Assembly: GCF_001548395.1 (NCBI RefSeq)
Contig: NZ_AP017367.1
Span: forward strand, 5,369,001 to 5,433,000
Origin: Leptolyngbya sp. O-77
GTDB lineage: Bacteria > Cyanobacteriota > Cyanobacteriia > Elainellales > Elainellaceae
DNA length: 64,000 nt
Reading direction: 5' to 3'
The translations under genes and the position numbers were made by a program. Positions within the stretch are counted from its first letter, which is position 1; every line of letters starts with the position of its first letter. Shown here piece by piece: positions 23,601 to 32,272 of this stretch. Under the pieces are notes generated by a model. It searched no databases. It saw only the letters and a program-made list of their open reading frames with translations, and was not told the DNA's origin.

Positions 23601-24895
23601 GGAACGATCCTCTCTAGCGGAATGTGAACCGTAATGGTGCAGCCCTGGCCTGGAGAGGTTTGCAGGTCAAAGATGCCACCCAGCGACTCGGCCCGTTCGC
23701 GCATACTCTGTAGCCCAAAGCCCGTGAGATTTTGAGCCGGATCAAAACCCACGCCATCATCCTGAATCAGCAGGTGCAGCGTCGCGGCCGTATCCTGCAA
23801 ATCCAGCAAAATTTGCGAGGGCCGGGCGTATTTGCAGATATTGGTAAACGCCTCTTGCACAATGCGATAAAGGCTGGTGGAGAGGTCTGCGGGCAGGGGC
23901 GCATCGAGGTGAATTTGGCAGATCGGCGCAACCCCGGTGACCTGTTCGACATTGCGGGCGAGGAGGGCGATCGCCGCTTCTAGGGACTGCTCCTGCAAGG
24001 GATCGGCCCGCATCGTCGCCACAGACTGCCGCACGTCCTGAAGCGCCGTAGAACCCAGCACTTTCGCCTCTTTCAAAAACTGATGCGCCCGCTGCGGGTC
24101 GCTCTGCCACAGCTTGAGCGCACCTTCCACTTGCAGGTTCAAGGCGGTCAGCGAGTGCCCCAGCGAGTCGTGGATTTCGCGGGCAATGCGGCTGCGCTCT
24201 TGGGCCATGGCCAGCTTTTCCACCCGCAGCGCATAGTTTCGCAGTTGGGCATTGGCAGCCGTCAGCTTTTCGCGGCTTTGGCGCTCCGTCAGCAGCGCAT
24301 CCACCAGCAGCAGCAAAAAGACCAGCGTCAGCCCCAGCAGCAGCGCCGAGCTATAGGCAAAGCTCCAGGCAGGCAGCCCCCGTGGGCGATGTTGCTTCGC
24401 AAGGCTAGCGCCAACGCGCCAAGTAACCGGAATCCGATCGACCACCTCCCGCAAGCGCTGCGTCAAAATCGCCAGAAACAGCCCGTAGGCAATGCCCGTC
24501 GTCATCAGGCGGCCCGGCAGCGCAAAGATGAGGCAACTCCTCAGCGCAAACACCACGACGAGAAATGAAAATAGCCGCATTTCCCGCAGATCGCCCGCCG
24601 TAGCCAGCAAAATCAGCACTCCCTCCAGCAGCACAAACCCGATGCGCGTGGCCATCTGCCCCGTAGGCAGCCGCAGCCCCATCAGCCCAAAGCCTACGAT
24701 GCAGGCAATATCCAGCGGCGACACCCAGCTAAAGGGCGGCTCTGGACCAATTCCCCGTGGCATCCTCGGGCCCGGAAACAGCGGCCCCACCAGTTCGCTC
24801 AAAAAGGCGATCGCCAGTAGGCTCCATTCCAGATACAGCAGCAGCCGCAAGGGGTGGTTGATAGGGCGGATCGGGCGGGATTCGGCGGGAGACAT
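23597..24895 (-). CDS. NarL-type sensor histidine kinase
   Basis: A 432-residue kinase. The N-terminal half has about six hydrophobic membrane segments and no separate extracytoplasmic sensor, so the membrane region itself is probably the sensor. The HisKA_3 dimerisation helix reads IAREIHDSLGHSLTALNLQV with the phospho-His. The ATPase domain has the N-box region IVQEAFTNICKYA, DDGVGFD, and GLQSMRERAESLGG. It is cotranscribed with its response regulator (4-base overlap). The cue is unknown. Upstream lies a long purine repeat separating it from menD. Confidence 0.93.
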   Translation of the reverse strand: MSPAESRPIRPINHPLRLLLYLEWSLLAIAFLSELVGPLFPGPRMPRGIGPEPPFSWVSPLDIACIVGFGLMGLRLPTGQMATRIGFVLLEGVLILLATAGDLREMRLFSFLVVVFALRSCLIFALPGRLMTTGIAYGLFLAILTQRLREVVDRIPVTWRVGASLAKQHRPRGLPAWSFAYSSALLLGLTLVFLLLLVDALLTERQSREKLTAANAQLRNYALRVEKLAMAQERSRIAREIHDSLGHSLTALNLQVEGALKLWQSDPQRAHQFLKEAKVLGSTALQDVRQSVATMRADPLQEQSLEAAIALLARNVEQVTGVAPICQIHLDAPLPADLSTSLYRIVQEAFTNICKYARPSQILLDLQDTAATLHLLIQDDGVGFDPAQNLTGFGLQSMRERAESLGGIFDLQTSPGQGCTITVHIPLERIVP

Positions 24896-24896
24896 G

Positions 24897-25066
24897 GGGA
24901 AGAGGGAAGAACGAAGAAGGGAAGAGGGAAGAAGGAAGAAGGAAGAACGAAGAACGAAGGGGGAAGCGGGGAGGGGGAAGAACGAAGAGGGAAGAACGAA
25001 GAGGGAAGAACGAAGAGGGAAGAGGGAAGAACGAAGAGGGAAGAGGGAAGAACGAAGAGGGATGAT
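24897..25066. repeat. purine-rich GAAGAACGAAGAGG repeat array
   Basis: About 170 bases made almost only of A and G on the plus strand, built from interleaved units such as GAAGAACGAAGAGG and GAAGAGGGAAGAAC. It fills most of the gap between the divergent histidine kinase and menD genes, and creates long false frames rich in Arg-Glu-Lys. The unit matches the reverse complement of the 6629-6670 repeat. Homopurine tracts of this length can form triplex structures (inference). Confidence 0.85.
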
Positions 25067-25146
25067 GGGATGATGGGATGGTCTGATGGGTCATCTCTAC
25101 TCTACTCGTCCCATTGCCCTGAAAAGTCTTCTCTTCCTGGCGCTGC

Positions 25147-26889
25147 ATGGATTTCCGCAATATCAACACTCTCTGGGCTTCTGTGCTGACTGAAACGCTG
25201 GTGCGGCTGGGATTGCAGGTGGCGGTGGTGTGTCCGGGGTCGCGGTCGGCTCCGCTGGCGATCGCCCTTTCTCAGCAGTCTGGTTTGGAAGCGATTCCGG
25301 TGTTGGATGAGCGATCGGCCGCTTTTTTTGCGCTAGGTCTAGCAAAACAGACCAGGAGACCTACGGCCTTGGTCTGCACCTCTGGCACGGCGGGGGCAAA
25401 CTTTTTTCCAGCGGTGATCGAAGCCCGTGAAAGCCGGGTGCCGCTGCTGGTGCTGACGGCAGACCGTCCGCCGGAACTGCGCGACTGCAACGCAGGGCAA
25501 ACCGTCGATCAGCAAAAACTCTTCGGCAGCTTTGTGAACTGGTATCACGAAGTCGCCACGCCCACTGCGGACGCTGCCCAACTTGCCTACCTGCGCCAGA
25601 CTGCGATTCACGCTTGGGAGCGCACCCAGCACCCCGTCGCGGGCGCAGTGCATCTCAACCTGCCCTTCCGCGACCCGCTGGCCCCAGTGCCCCAGCCAGA
25701 TGTGATGGCGCTCAGGGCATCTGTGGATGAAGCACGCTTTTTTGCGAATGTCTTTGCCAATGTCGGTCAGGCTGATGGCGTGCCGGAGCAATGGCGTGAC
25801 TCAGACTTGACGCAACTGCTCCTCTCTCTTTCTCCTCGCGGCCTCATCATTGCAGGTATCGCCCAATTCTCTAGCGCGACTGCGGCTCAGGCTCACTGTC
25901 GGGCGATCGCCCGTCTTTCCCATAGCCTGGGTTTTCCGGTGCTGGCGGAGGGGCTGTCGCCGCTGCGAAACTACGCCCGCCTCAACCCGTATCTGGTGTC
26001 GAGCTATGACACGCTGCTGCGCGATCCTGACCTAGCGACAGAGCTTGCGCCGGAGGGGGTGCTTCGGATTGGCGAAATGCCCACCAGCAAGGAGTTGCGA
26101 AGCTGGCTAGAGCGCACCCAGCCGCAGCAGTGGGTGGTGGATGAGGGCGATCGCAACCTAGACCCGCTGCATCTGCGGACAGTTCATCTGCGGAGTTCCG
26201 TGCAGCAACTCGCCGCGTCGCTCCCCAGCCCCCCCGCGCCGCCGACGGATTACCTGAAGCGCTGGTTGCAGGCAGAGACGGACTGCTGGCAGCAGCAGCG
26301 AGAAAGCCTGCGATCGCTCGACTCGCTGATCGAAGCCAAGACCGCGTGGGTGCTGTCGCAATGCCTGCCGCCGGAAACGCCGCTGGTCATCGCCAACAGC
26401 ACGGTCGTTCGCTATGTCGAGTGGTTTTGGGAACCGGGCGATCGCGCCATTCAGCCCTTCTGCAACCGGGGTGCAAACGGGATCGACGGCACGCTCTCGA
26501 CGGCCCTCGGCATCGCGCATGGCAATCAGCCCAGCGTCTTGCTGACGGGTGACTTAGCACTGCTGCACGACACCAACGGCTTCTTGCTGCGTCCCCGCCT
26601 GCGCGGCCACCTGACCATTGTGTTGATCAACAATCGCGGCGGCGGCATTTTTGAGAACCTGCCCATTGCCCAGTTTGAGCCGCCGTTTGAGGAATTTTTC
26701 GCCACGCCCCAGTCTGTAGACTTCGCTGCACTCTGCGCCACCTACGGCATCGCCCACGAACTCGTCCATACTTGGGAGCAGCTTGCCCAGGCGTTAAAGG
26801 TGCTACCTAGCGAGGGGATACGGGTACTGGAACTCCAGTGCGATCGCAAGCTCAATGCCCGCTGGCTGGCTCAGCGCACCCCACGCTAG
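25147..26889 (+). CDS. menD: MenD, SEPHCHC synthase
   Basis: Thiamine-diphosphate enzyme that joins isochorismate and 2-oxoglutarate to give 2-succinyl-5-enolpyruvyl-6-hydroxy-3-cyclohexene-1-carboxylate, the first committed step of menaquinone synthesis. In cyanobacteria the pathway leads to phylloquinone of photosystem I. It has 580 residues, normal length. Seen: VVCPGSRSAPLAIAL, LDERSAAFFALGLAK, TSGTAGANFFPAVIEA, LTADRPPELRDC, the C-terminal NRGANGIDGTLSTALGIAHG, and the diphosphate-binding LTGDLALLHDTNG with INNRGGGIFENLP. No other men gene is nearby. Confidence 0.97.
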   Translation: MDFRNINTLWASVLTETLVRLGLQVAVVCPGSRSAPLAIALSQQSGLEAIPVLDERSAAFFALGLAKQTRRPTALVCTSGTAGANFFPAVIEARESRVPLLVLTADRPPELRDCNAGQTVDQQKLFGSFVNWYHEVATPTADAAQLAYLRQTAIHAWERTQHPVAGAVHLNLPFRDPLAPVPQPDVMALRASVDEARFFANVFANVGQADGVPEQWRDSDLTQLLLSLSPRGLIIAGIAQFSSATAAQAHCRAIARLSHSLGFPVLAEGLSPLRNYARLNPYLVSSYDTLLRDPDLATELAPEGVLRIGEMPTSKELRSWLERTQPQQWVVDEGDRNLDPLHLRTVHLRSSVQQLAASLPSPPAPPTDYLKRWLQAETDCWQQQRESLRSLDSLIEAKTAWVLSQCLPPETPLVIANSTVVRYVEWFWEPGDRAIQPFCNRGANGIDGTLSTALGIAHGNQPSVLLTGDLALLHDTNGFLLRPRLRGHLTIVLINNRGGGIFENLPIAQFEPPFEEFFATPQSVDFAALCATYGIAHELVHTWEQLAQALKVLPSEGIRVLELQCDRKLNARWLAQRTPR

Positions 26890-26961
26890 GCAGATCGGGC
26901 GTTAAAACTAAAACGCTTCTCCTAAGCGCTTCCTCTAAACGCCTTTCCCAAAACGCCCTCA

Positions 26962-27600
26962 TCAAGGTTTTGCCTGACTCAGCATCTTGCGAATTTCGTC
27001 ATTTAGCTCACGAAAGACGTGCCGTGGACTCACCTCATCCAGCATTTCCACAATGCGCTGGGTCTGCGCGTCGGTCAGCGACGGGTTGCCCGTCAGCGAT
27101 TCCAGCTTGACCTTTAGAATGCGATCGCGGATCTCGCTTTCCGAAGCCCCATTAGCCACCATATCCGCCACAATCTTGCTGGACTTGGCAAACTGAATGA
27201 AGTCCTTGTTCAGCAGGTCATAGGACAGTTCACCCTTCTTATTTGTGTAGGCCTTGACGATGGCTTCATACTCGGCGCTGTCTACCGTTGCCACTTCTTC
27301 GGGCGAGGCCTCCTCGTCTTCAGGCTCTTCTCGCACGCCGCTCAGCTTGACCGGGCCCCGACGAGAGTAGGGCATTCCTGCCGTCAGTTCCATCGCCTCC
27401 CGAAAGGCTTCCATCGGAAAGGTTTCGAGGTTAATATTGGCGGCCGGTTCTGGCTCGGCAGTGCGGCGGTTGATGGTTGCCAGACCGGGCTGGGCATTGT
27501 CATAGCGCAAAATCACAATGCCTGCCTTGCCGTCTCTCAGCTTTTGGCGATAGGCAGCGGCTTCAATCGTGGAAAGTTCAACAATTTTTGTTCTGATCAT
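26962..27600 (-). CDS. unknown protein, cytoplasmic
   Basis: A 212-residue hydrophilic protein starting at the ATG 27598-27600. No membrane segment or signal. Residues 1-45 look like a small beta/alpha unit (IVELSTIEAAAYRQKLRDG, IVILRYDNAQPG). The middle is acidic (REEPEDEEASPEEV). The C-terminal half is helical (YDLLNKDFIQFAKSSKIVAD and VEMLDEVSPRHVFRELNDEI). I do not recognise the family; the balanced composition indicates a real gene. It converges on menD (72-base gap) and tRNA-Gln lies upstream. Confidence 0.7.
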   Translation of the reverse strand: MIRTKIVELSTIEAAAYRQKLRDGKAGIVILRYDNAQPGLATINRRTAEPEPAANINLETFPMEAFREAMELTAGMPYSRRGPVKLSGVREEPEDEEASPEEVATVDSAEYEAIVKAYTNKKGELSYDLLNKDFIQFAKSSKIVADMVANGASESEIRDRILKVKLESLTGNPSLTDAQTQRIVEMLDEVSPRHVFRELNDEIRKMLSQAKP

Positions 27601-27798
27601 GAGTCAGACCTTGTACTGGATGACCAAACGGAATCTGGAGTCACCTTACCACTCAATTGACAAGGTTCTGGAAGTGCGCCCCGACACATTCTGCAAAAGT
27701 AGAAAAGTTGCAGATGCCGATTCACAGCATAGATTCACAGCATCGAAAGCAGCCTTAGCTTCCAAGGCTGATAAAGCTAACTGCAAGGACTGGAAAAA

Positions 27799-27870
27799 CT
27801 GGGGCGCTAGGATTCGAACCTAGGAATGGCGGGACCAAAACCCGCTGCCTTACCGCTTGGCGACGCCCCA
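27799..27870 (-). tRNA. tRNA-Gln (anticodon TTG)
   Basis: Cloverleaf on the minus strand: acceptor TGGGGCG/CGCCCCA, D-arm CGCCAAGCGGTAAGGC, anticodon loop TTTTGGT (TTG, reads CAA), T-arm GGTTCGAATCC, discriminator G as expected for Gln. CCA is not encoded. Confidence 0.95.
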
Positions 27871-28187
27871 ATGAGGATGCAGAACAGAGTGTAGACGATT
27901 GTTTCGTCTCTGTTGCAGCCTCACTATTGTAACCAAGAGTTTTGCAATTTCGCAAGATTTTTGGAAACAGACTTTGTGATGCGGATTAACCCTGATAGGG
28001 ATTCAAACCCGACGCCTCCCAGACCCCAACCTCGAAAACGCTGTTTCCCAAATCTCAGCCATTCAGTGTTGCGTTTTGGGTCGGGCGCATTATCGTTATG
28101 AATACTACCCGCAACAAAAATCCGTCCGCGTCCACCATCCATCTGGCATCCATCTGGCTCTAGGGTGAACCTTGCTCTCGTATCGTC
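27871..28187. other. non-coding spacer before the STAND-like gene
   Basis: A 317-base gap, with no protein-like frame in it. It should hold the promoters for tRNA-Gln (minus) and for the large gene on the right (plus). No confident boxes were seen. Confidence 0.5.
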
Positions 28188-31100
28188 ATGTCGCAAACCT
28201 ACGAACACTTGCTGGCTGAAAAGAACCTGTTAGACCAAGCGCGGCAGGGAAGTGCGGAGGCGATCGCCACCTTGCTCAACCGCAGCCTCAATCCCAGGGG
28301 CATCACAGCGATGGCCCGGCTGGAGCAAGACACGCTGCATGTTCTCGTAGAAGCCGTGCCTGCGCCGCCGCCGGATCTTGCGTCATTTGTCCATCAGGGC
28401 ATTGCGGGACTGGGCATTGCCACTGCCAATACGCTCAAGGTTTACGGACGGCAGCGCGGCATCAGCCAGATCGGATGGCAGCAGGCGTTTAGTCTGGTTA
28501 CCCCTTCTGGCTTGGGCGGTATGTCTACCGTGATGCAGGGAACCCAGGCGGGAAACGGGCTGCCTGTGACCGAGTTTGAACTGGGGGCGGGTGGGCAGCA
28601 GGTGATTGCGGGCGATCGCCGCTTGCAGATGACCCCCCACGGGGCAGTAGTGACGCTCTTGCCGCAGCCCTCAGCACCCTCGCTGCGATCGCGCACCCTG
28701 CCCAGCCCTGAAGCGGCTTGCCCGCCCATGCCCTACCTGGTGGGGCGCGAGAAGGAACTGGACGGGGCGATCGCCGCGCTGGAACAATCCGTGCCCGTCG
28801 AGTTTTATGGCGAGTCGGGGCTGGGCAAAAGCGCCCTCGCCCGTGCCCTGGCGCACCAGCCGTCGGTCTTGGGATTGGCTTCGGAAGGGCTGGTCTATCA
28901 CATCGTCGGCAAACAGCCTATCGAAGACCTCTACCAGAGCCTATTTGAAGATTTTTTTGAAATTGACGACGGCATTCCCCACAAGCTAAGTGAGGAAGAA
29001 GTGCAGTATGCCCTGCGCCAGAAGCGGGCGCTGGTGGTGCTGGACGACGTGCGTCTGCCGCCCAACGCGCTAGAGCGGATGACACGAAACCTGACTACGC
29101 TGGGCCTAATTGTCACGGCTTCAGATCGCCATCTGTGGAACGATAGCCACAGTCTGCCGCTGAGCGGATTGCCCCAGTCCGAAGCGGTGAATCTGCTGGA
29201 ACGCTACCTGAACGACCCCCTCACGCCAGAGCAGCGATCCAGCGCAGAACAGCTTTGCACATTGTTGTATGGGCATCCGCAGCGGATTTTGCAGGCGGCC
29301 ATGCTGGTGCGCGATGGGCATTTGTCCCTGTTGGCAATGGTCGAGCAACTGCAATCGGGGGCGACGCTAGAAGTGCTGGTGCTGCGGGCGTGCGCCACCT
29401 TCCCGGATGCCGAGCGGCGCTGTCTGGCGGCGCTGGCGGTGCTGGGGGAAGTCCCCGTGCAGACCCACCACCTGGCCGGGCTGACGGGCACAGCCAATCC
29501 TCAGCCGATTGTGGCGACCCTGGTCAGCCGGGGCTTTTTGAGCAGTGACGGGGTGCGCCACACGCTGGCAGGAAACCTGCTGGCTCCCCTGCGGCAGTTC
29601 TGGAACCTGGAACAGTGGGTGCAGCCGGTGGTTCGCCATTTTCTGCACTGGGTCCAGCAGCAGGCTCCTATCAAAGGGGCGCTGTTGCCAGATTTGCCGC
29701 TGCTGATGCGGGTGGTAAACCTGGCTGCTGAAGCAGAACAGTGGAAAGAAGTCGTGCAGTTTGCCCGCGTGATGGACGGGCCGCTGGCGCTGGGGCGACG
29801 TTGGGGCGCGTGGGAGCAGGTGTGGGATGCGGGGCTGCGGGCGGCAGAGCATTTGGGCAATTCCCAGGCGATCGCCCTGGCTAATCACCAGCTAGGCACC
29901 CGCGCCCTCTGCCTGGGCGACAGCTTTGCCGCGATTAACTATCTCAACCAGGCGCTGCGCCTGCGGGAAGCCAGGGGCAACGAAACCGCCGCCGCCGCCT
30001 CGCGCCACAACCTCAGCCTGCTGGTGGCTCCGATGCAGCACCTCCAACCCCAGCCCCAGCAGCCGCCCCAGTATCAGCCCCCGCCGCAATATCCGCCCCA
30101 ATCCCCACCCCAATATCCACCGCAATCCCCGCCGCAATATCCAGGGCCCCAATATCCCTCGCAGATCCAGCCGCCCCAGCCCCAACCGCCCCAATATCCA
30201 GCCCCAGAGCCGCAGCCCCCGCTGCCGCCGCTGCCGGCCCAGCCTGCGCCCCATCCGCCCTACCAGCCGCCGCCGCCCATGCCAGGAACCTCTGACCCCG
30301 AAGCAGAGGCAGCCTCCTCGCGCTTTTCGCCGCTGCTGCTGGGGGGGACTGGTGGCTCGCTGCTGCTGGGGGCGCTGGCGGCGTGGCTAATGGTGCGCGA
30401 TCGCCCCTCCTTCAGTGTCAACCCCAGCAGCCTCGCCTTTTCCAACCAGACGATTCACACCAGCAGCCAGCCCCAGACTGTGACCCTGCAAAACACGGGC
30501 AGTCAGGCGCTGCGGCTGGGACGGATTACGCCCGTAGGCGCAAATCCGACCGATTTTCAGGTGTCTGAGCAATGCACCCGCGCCCCGCTGCCGCCGGCCC
30601 AGTCCTGTACGATTCAGGTCACGTTTACGCCCCAGGGTCAGGGCGATCGCATTGCGGACCTGGCCTTCAACGACATTACAGGCGTGACCCGCTACACCAT
30701 TCCCCTGCGCGGCAATAGCCCTAGTGCCATTGGCGGCAGCCCCAGCCCCGGCAGTCCGTCGCCCACGCCCCCGGTCAATCCTGACGTGGCGCTGCGGTTC
30801 AATCCCGGCACGCTGGACTTTGGCGAGTGGCAGGTCAATGCCCAAACCGGCCAGCGAACCATCGCCCTGGTCAACAACAGCGCCGTTCCCGTGACGATTC
30901 AACTGGTGCGGGCCGATGGGCAGGCCCGCAGCGACTTTTTGGTGAGCGAGCAGTGTACGGGCGGGCCCCTAGCTCCGGGACAAAGCTGCCCGATTTTCGT
31001 TGCCTTTCGACCCACGGCTGCGGGCCAGCGGACGGCAAATATCAACGTGATTGACACCAGCAATCGCCCGTGGAATGTGCCGCTGACGGGCTACGGCGTG

Positions 31101-32225
31101 GCCACTGCGCCCCAAACGCCCACCCTCAGCATTACGCCCGGACGAGTAGACTTTGGCTCTGTTACTGTCCGCAATACCAGCCGTGAAGAGCGTTTCTTTT
31201 TGCAAAGCACGGGGGGCGTGCCTGTCCAGCTTCGCAATATCAGCATCGAAAGCCGGACAGGGGATTTTCGGCTGACGCGCAACACCTGCCCCAGCGACTT
31301 GCCGCCGGGGGCCCGCTGCGAGGTGGGCGTGGTGTTTAGCCCAGAGGGAGAGGGCGATCGCCGTGCTGCCCTCCGGTTTGACAGCAACGACTATCGGGGT
31401 ACGGCCCGCGTCATGCTCATGGGTCAGGGCGTGCCGCCTGCGGTGCCTGCGCTGCGGGTCAATCCACTGTCTATTGATTTTGGCAGCATTGAGATGGAGC
31501 GGGCCAGCGCTCCCCGCGCCGTCACCATTAGCAATATGGGTACTGCGCCGCTGCTGCTGGGCGATATCCGGGTGAGTGGTAATCCAGATTTTGTGAGCGA
31601 TCGCAATTCGTCTGTTGGTGCGGAATGTTCTAATCTCTCGCTGCGTCCGGGGCAAAGCTGCGGCTTTAATGTCGTCTTTATTCCGCAGGTAGAAGGGTCG
31701 CGCAACGCTAATATTGTGATTCCCACAAACACTGGCTCGACCACCGTCGTGCTGCGGGGCAACGGCTCGGTGCAGCGCTTCCCAACGCTCAGCATTCAGC
31801 CTACCAGTATTGATTTTGACAATCAGACCATCGGCAACATAAGTGCGCCCCGCTCTGTGGTTCTGCGAAACAGCGGCAATGCGCCCCTGATCCTGGGAGA
31901 TCTGAGGCTGAGTGGGGAGAATCCGTTTGACTTTTCTACCTCTAATGACAGCAACTTTGCAATTAGCTGCACCAACGTGACGCTGGCTCCGGGTGAGGTT
32001 TGCACCGTTCAGATGATGTTCAATCCGACGGAGCCAGGGTATCGCACGGCTCAGTTGGTGATTCCTAGCAATGCCCCCAACAGCCCCGGCCGGGTTCGGG
32101 TGGGCGGCGTGGGGCAGGCTGCAATTACGCCGCTTCCTGAACCGCTCCCCGATCCACAGCCCGAACCGCCGATTCGTCCGCTGCCCGTGCCCCTCCCGCA
32201 GCCATTCAACCCGCTGTCTCGGTAG
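28188..32225 (+). CDS. membrane-anchored STAND-like NTPase with five ASH (choice-of-anchor D) repeats
   Basis: A 1345-residue multidomain protein. Residues 1-100: an N-terminal domain (EAIATLLNRSLNPRGITAMA) of a kind seen in cyanobacterial signalling proteins. Residues about 180-440: NB-ARC-like NTPase with Walker A GESGLGKS at 208-215 and Walker B VVLDDV with Asp286-Asp287, then a winged-helix-like part. Residues 470-610: helical, TPR-like. About 615-702: Pro/Gln/Tyr-rich linker. About 715-736: one membrane segment (LLLGGTGGSLLLGALAAWL). From 742 on: five repeats of about 110 residues starting near 742, 869, 980, 1090 and 1201 (LSFNP/LSITPGRVDFGSVTV type), each with two Cys in a C-x(5-8)-P-x(4)-SC pattern. 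A Pro-rich tail ends the protein. The NTPase should be inside the cell and the Ig-like repeats outside, suggesting transmembrane sensing. Function unknown. Confidence 0.85.
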   Translation: MSQTYEHLLAEKNLLDQARQGSAEAIATLLNRSLNPRGITAMARLEQDTLHVLVEAVPAPPPDLASFVHQGIAGLGIATANTLKVYGRQRGISQIGWQQAFSLVTPSGLGGMSTVMQGTQAGNGLPVTEFELGAGGQQVIAGDRRLQMTPHGAVVTLLPQPSAPSLRSRTLPSPEAACPPMPYLVGREKELDGAIAALEQSVPVEFYGESGLGKSALARALAHQPSVLGLASEGLVYHIVGKQPIEDLYQSLFEDFFEIDDGIPHKLSEEEVQYALRQKRALVVLDDVRLPPNALERMTRNLTTLGLIVTASDRHLWNDSHSLPLSGLPQSEAVNLLERYLNDPLTPEQRSSAEQLCTLLYGHPQRILQAAMLVRDGHLSLLAMVEQLQSGATLEVLVLRACATFPDAERRCLAALAVLGEVPVQTHHLAGLTGTANPQPIVATLVSRGFLSSDGVRHTLAGNLLAPLRQFWNLEQWVQPVVRHFLHWVQQQAPIKGALLPDLPLLMRVVNLAAEAEQWKEVVQFARVMDGPLALGRRWGAWEQVWDAGLRAAEHLGNSQAIALANHQLGTRALCLGDSFAAINYLNQALRLREARGNETAAAASRHNLSLLVAPMQHLQPQPQQPPQYQPPPQYPPQSPPQYPPQSPPQYPGPQYPSQIQPPQPQPPQYPAPEPQPPLPPLPAQPAPHPPYQPPPPMPGTSDPEAEAASSRFSPLLLGGTGGSLLLGALAAWLMVRDRPSFSVNPSSLAFSNQTIHTSSQPQTVTLQNTGSQALRLGRITPVGANPTDFQVSEQCTRAPLPPAQSCTIQVTFTPQGQGDRIADLAFNDITGVTRYTIPLRGNSPSAIGGSPSPGSPSPTPPVNPDVALRFNPGTLDFGEWQVNAQTGQRTIALVNNSAVPVTIQLVRADGQARSDFLVSEQCTGGPLAPGQSCPIFVAFRPTAAGQRTANINVIDTSNRPWNVPLTGYGVATAPQTPTLSITPGRVDFGSVTVRNTSREERFFLQSTGGVPVQLRNISIESRTGDFRLTRNTCPSDLPPGARCEVGVVFSPEGEGDRRAALRFDSNDYRGTARVMLMGQGVPPAVPALRVNPLSIDFGSIEMERASAPRAVTISNMGTAPLLLGDIRVSGNPDFVSDRNSSVGAECSNLSLRPGQSCGFNVVFIPQVEGSRNANIVIPTNTGSTTVVLRGNGSVQRFPTLSIQPTSIDFDNQTIGNISAPRSVVLRNSGNAPLILGDLRLSGENPFDFSTSNDSNFAISCTNVTLAPGEVCTVQMMFNPTEPGYRTAQLVIPSNAPNSPGRVRVGGVGQAAITPLPEPLPDPQPEPPIRPLPVPLPQPFNPLSR

Positions 32226-32272
32226 TCTGGCTGCGGGGTCGCTAGGCGATCGCCCCACTCAAGCTCAGTTCC

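Noticed and set aside
24492..25169. Frames rich in Arg-Glu-Lys or Ser-Phe-Pro over the purine array
   Set aside because: Caused by the 24897-25066 repeat; overlap the histidine kinase or menD starts.
30969..32258. 429-codon reverse-strand frame opposite the ASH repeats
   Set aside because: Lies wholly over the sense gene whose repeats show clear protein-level conservation; product has no motif.
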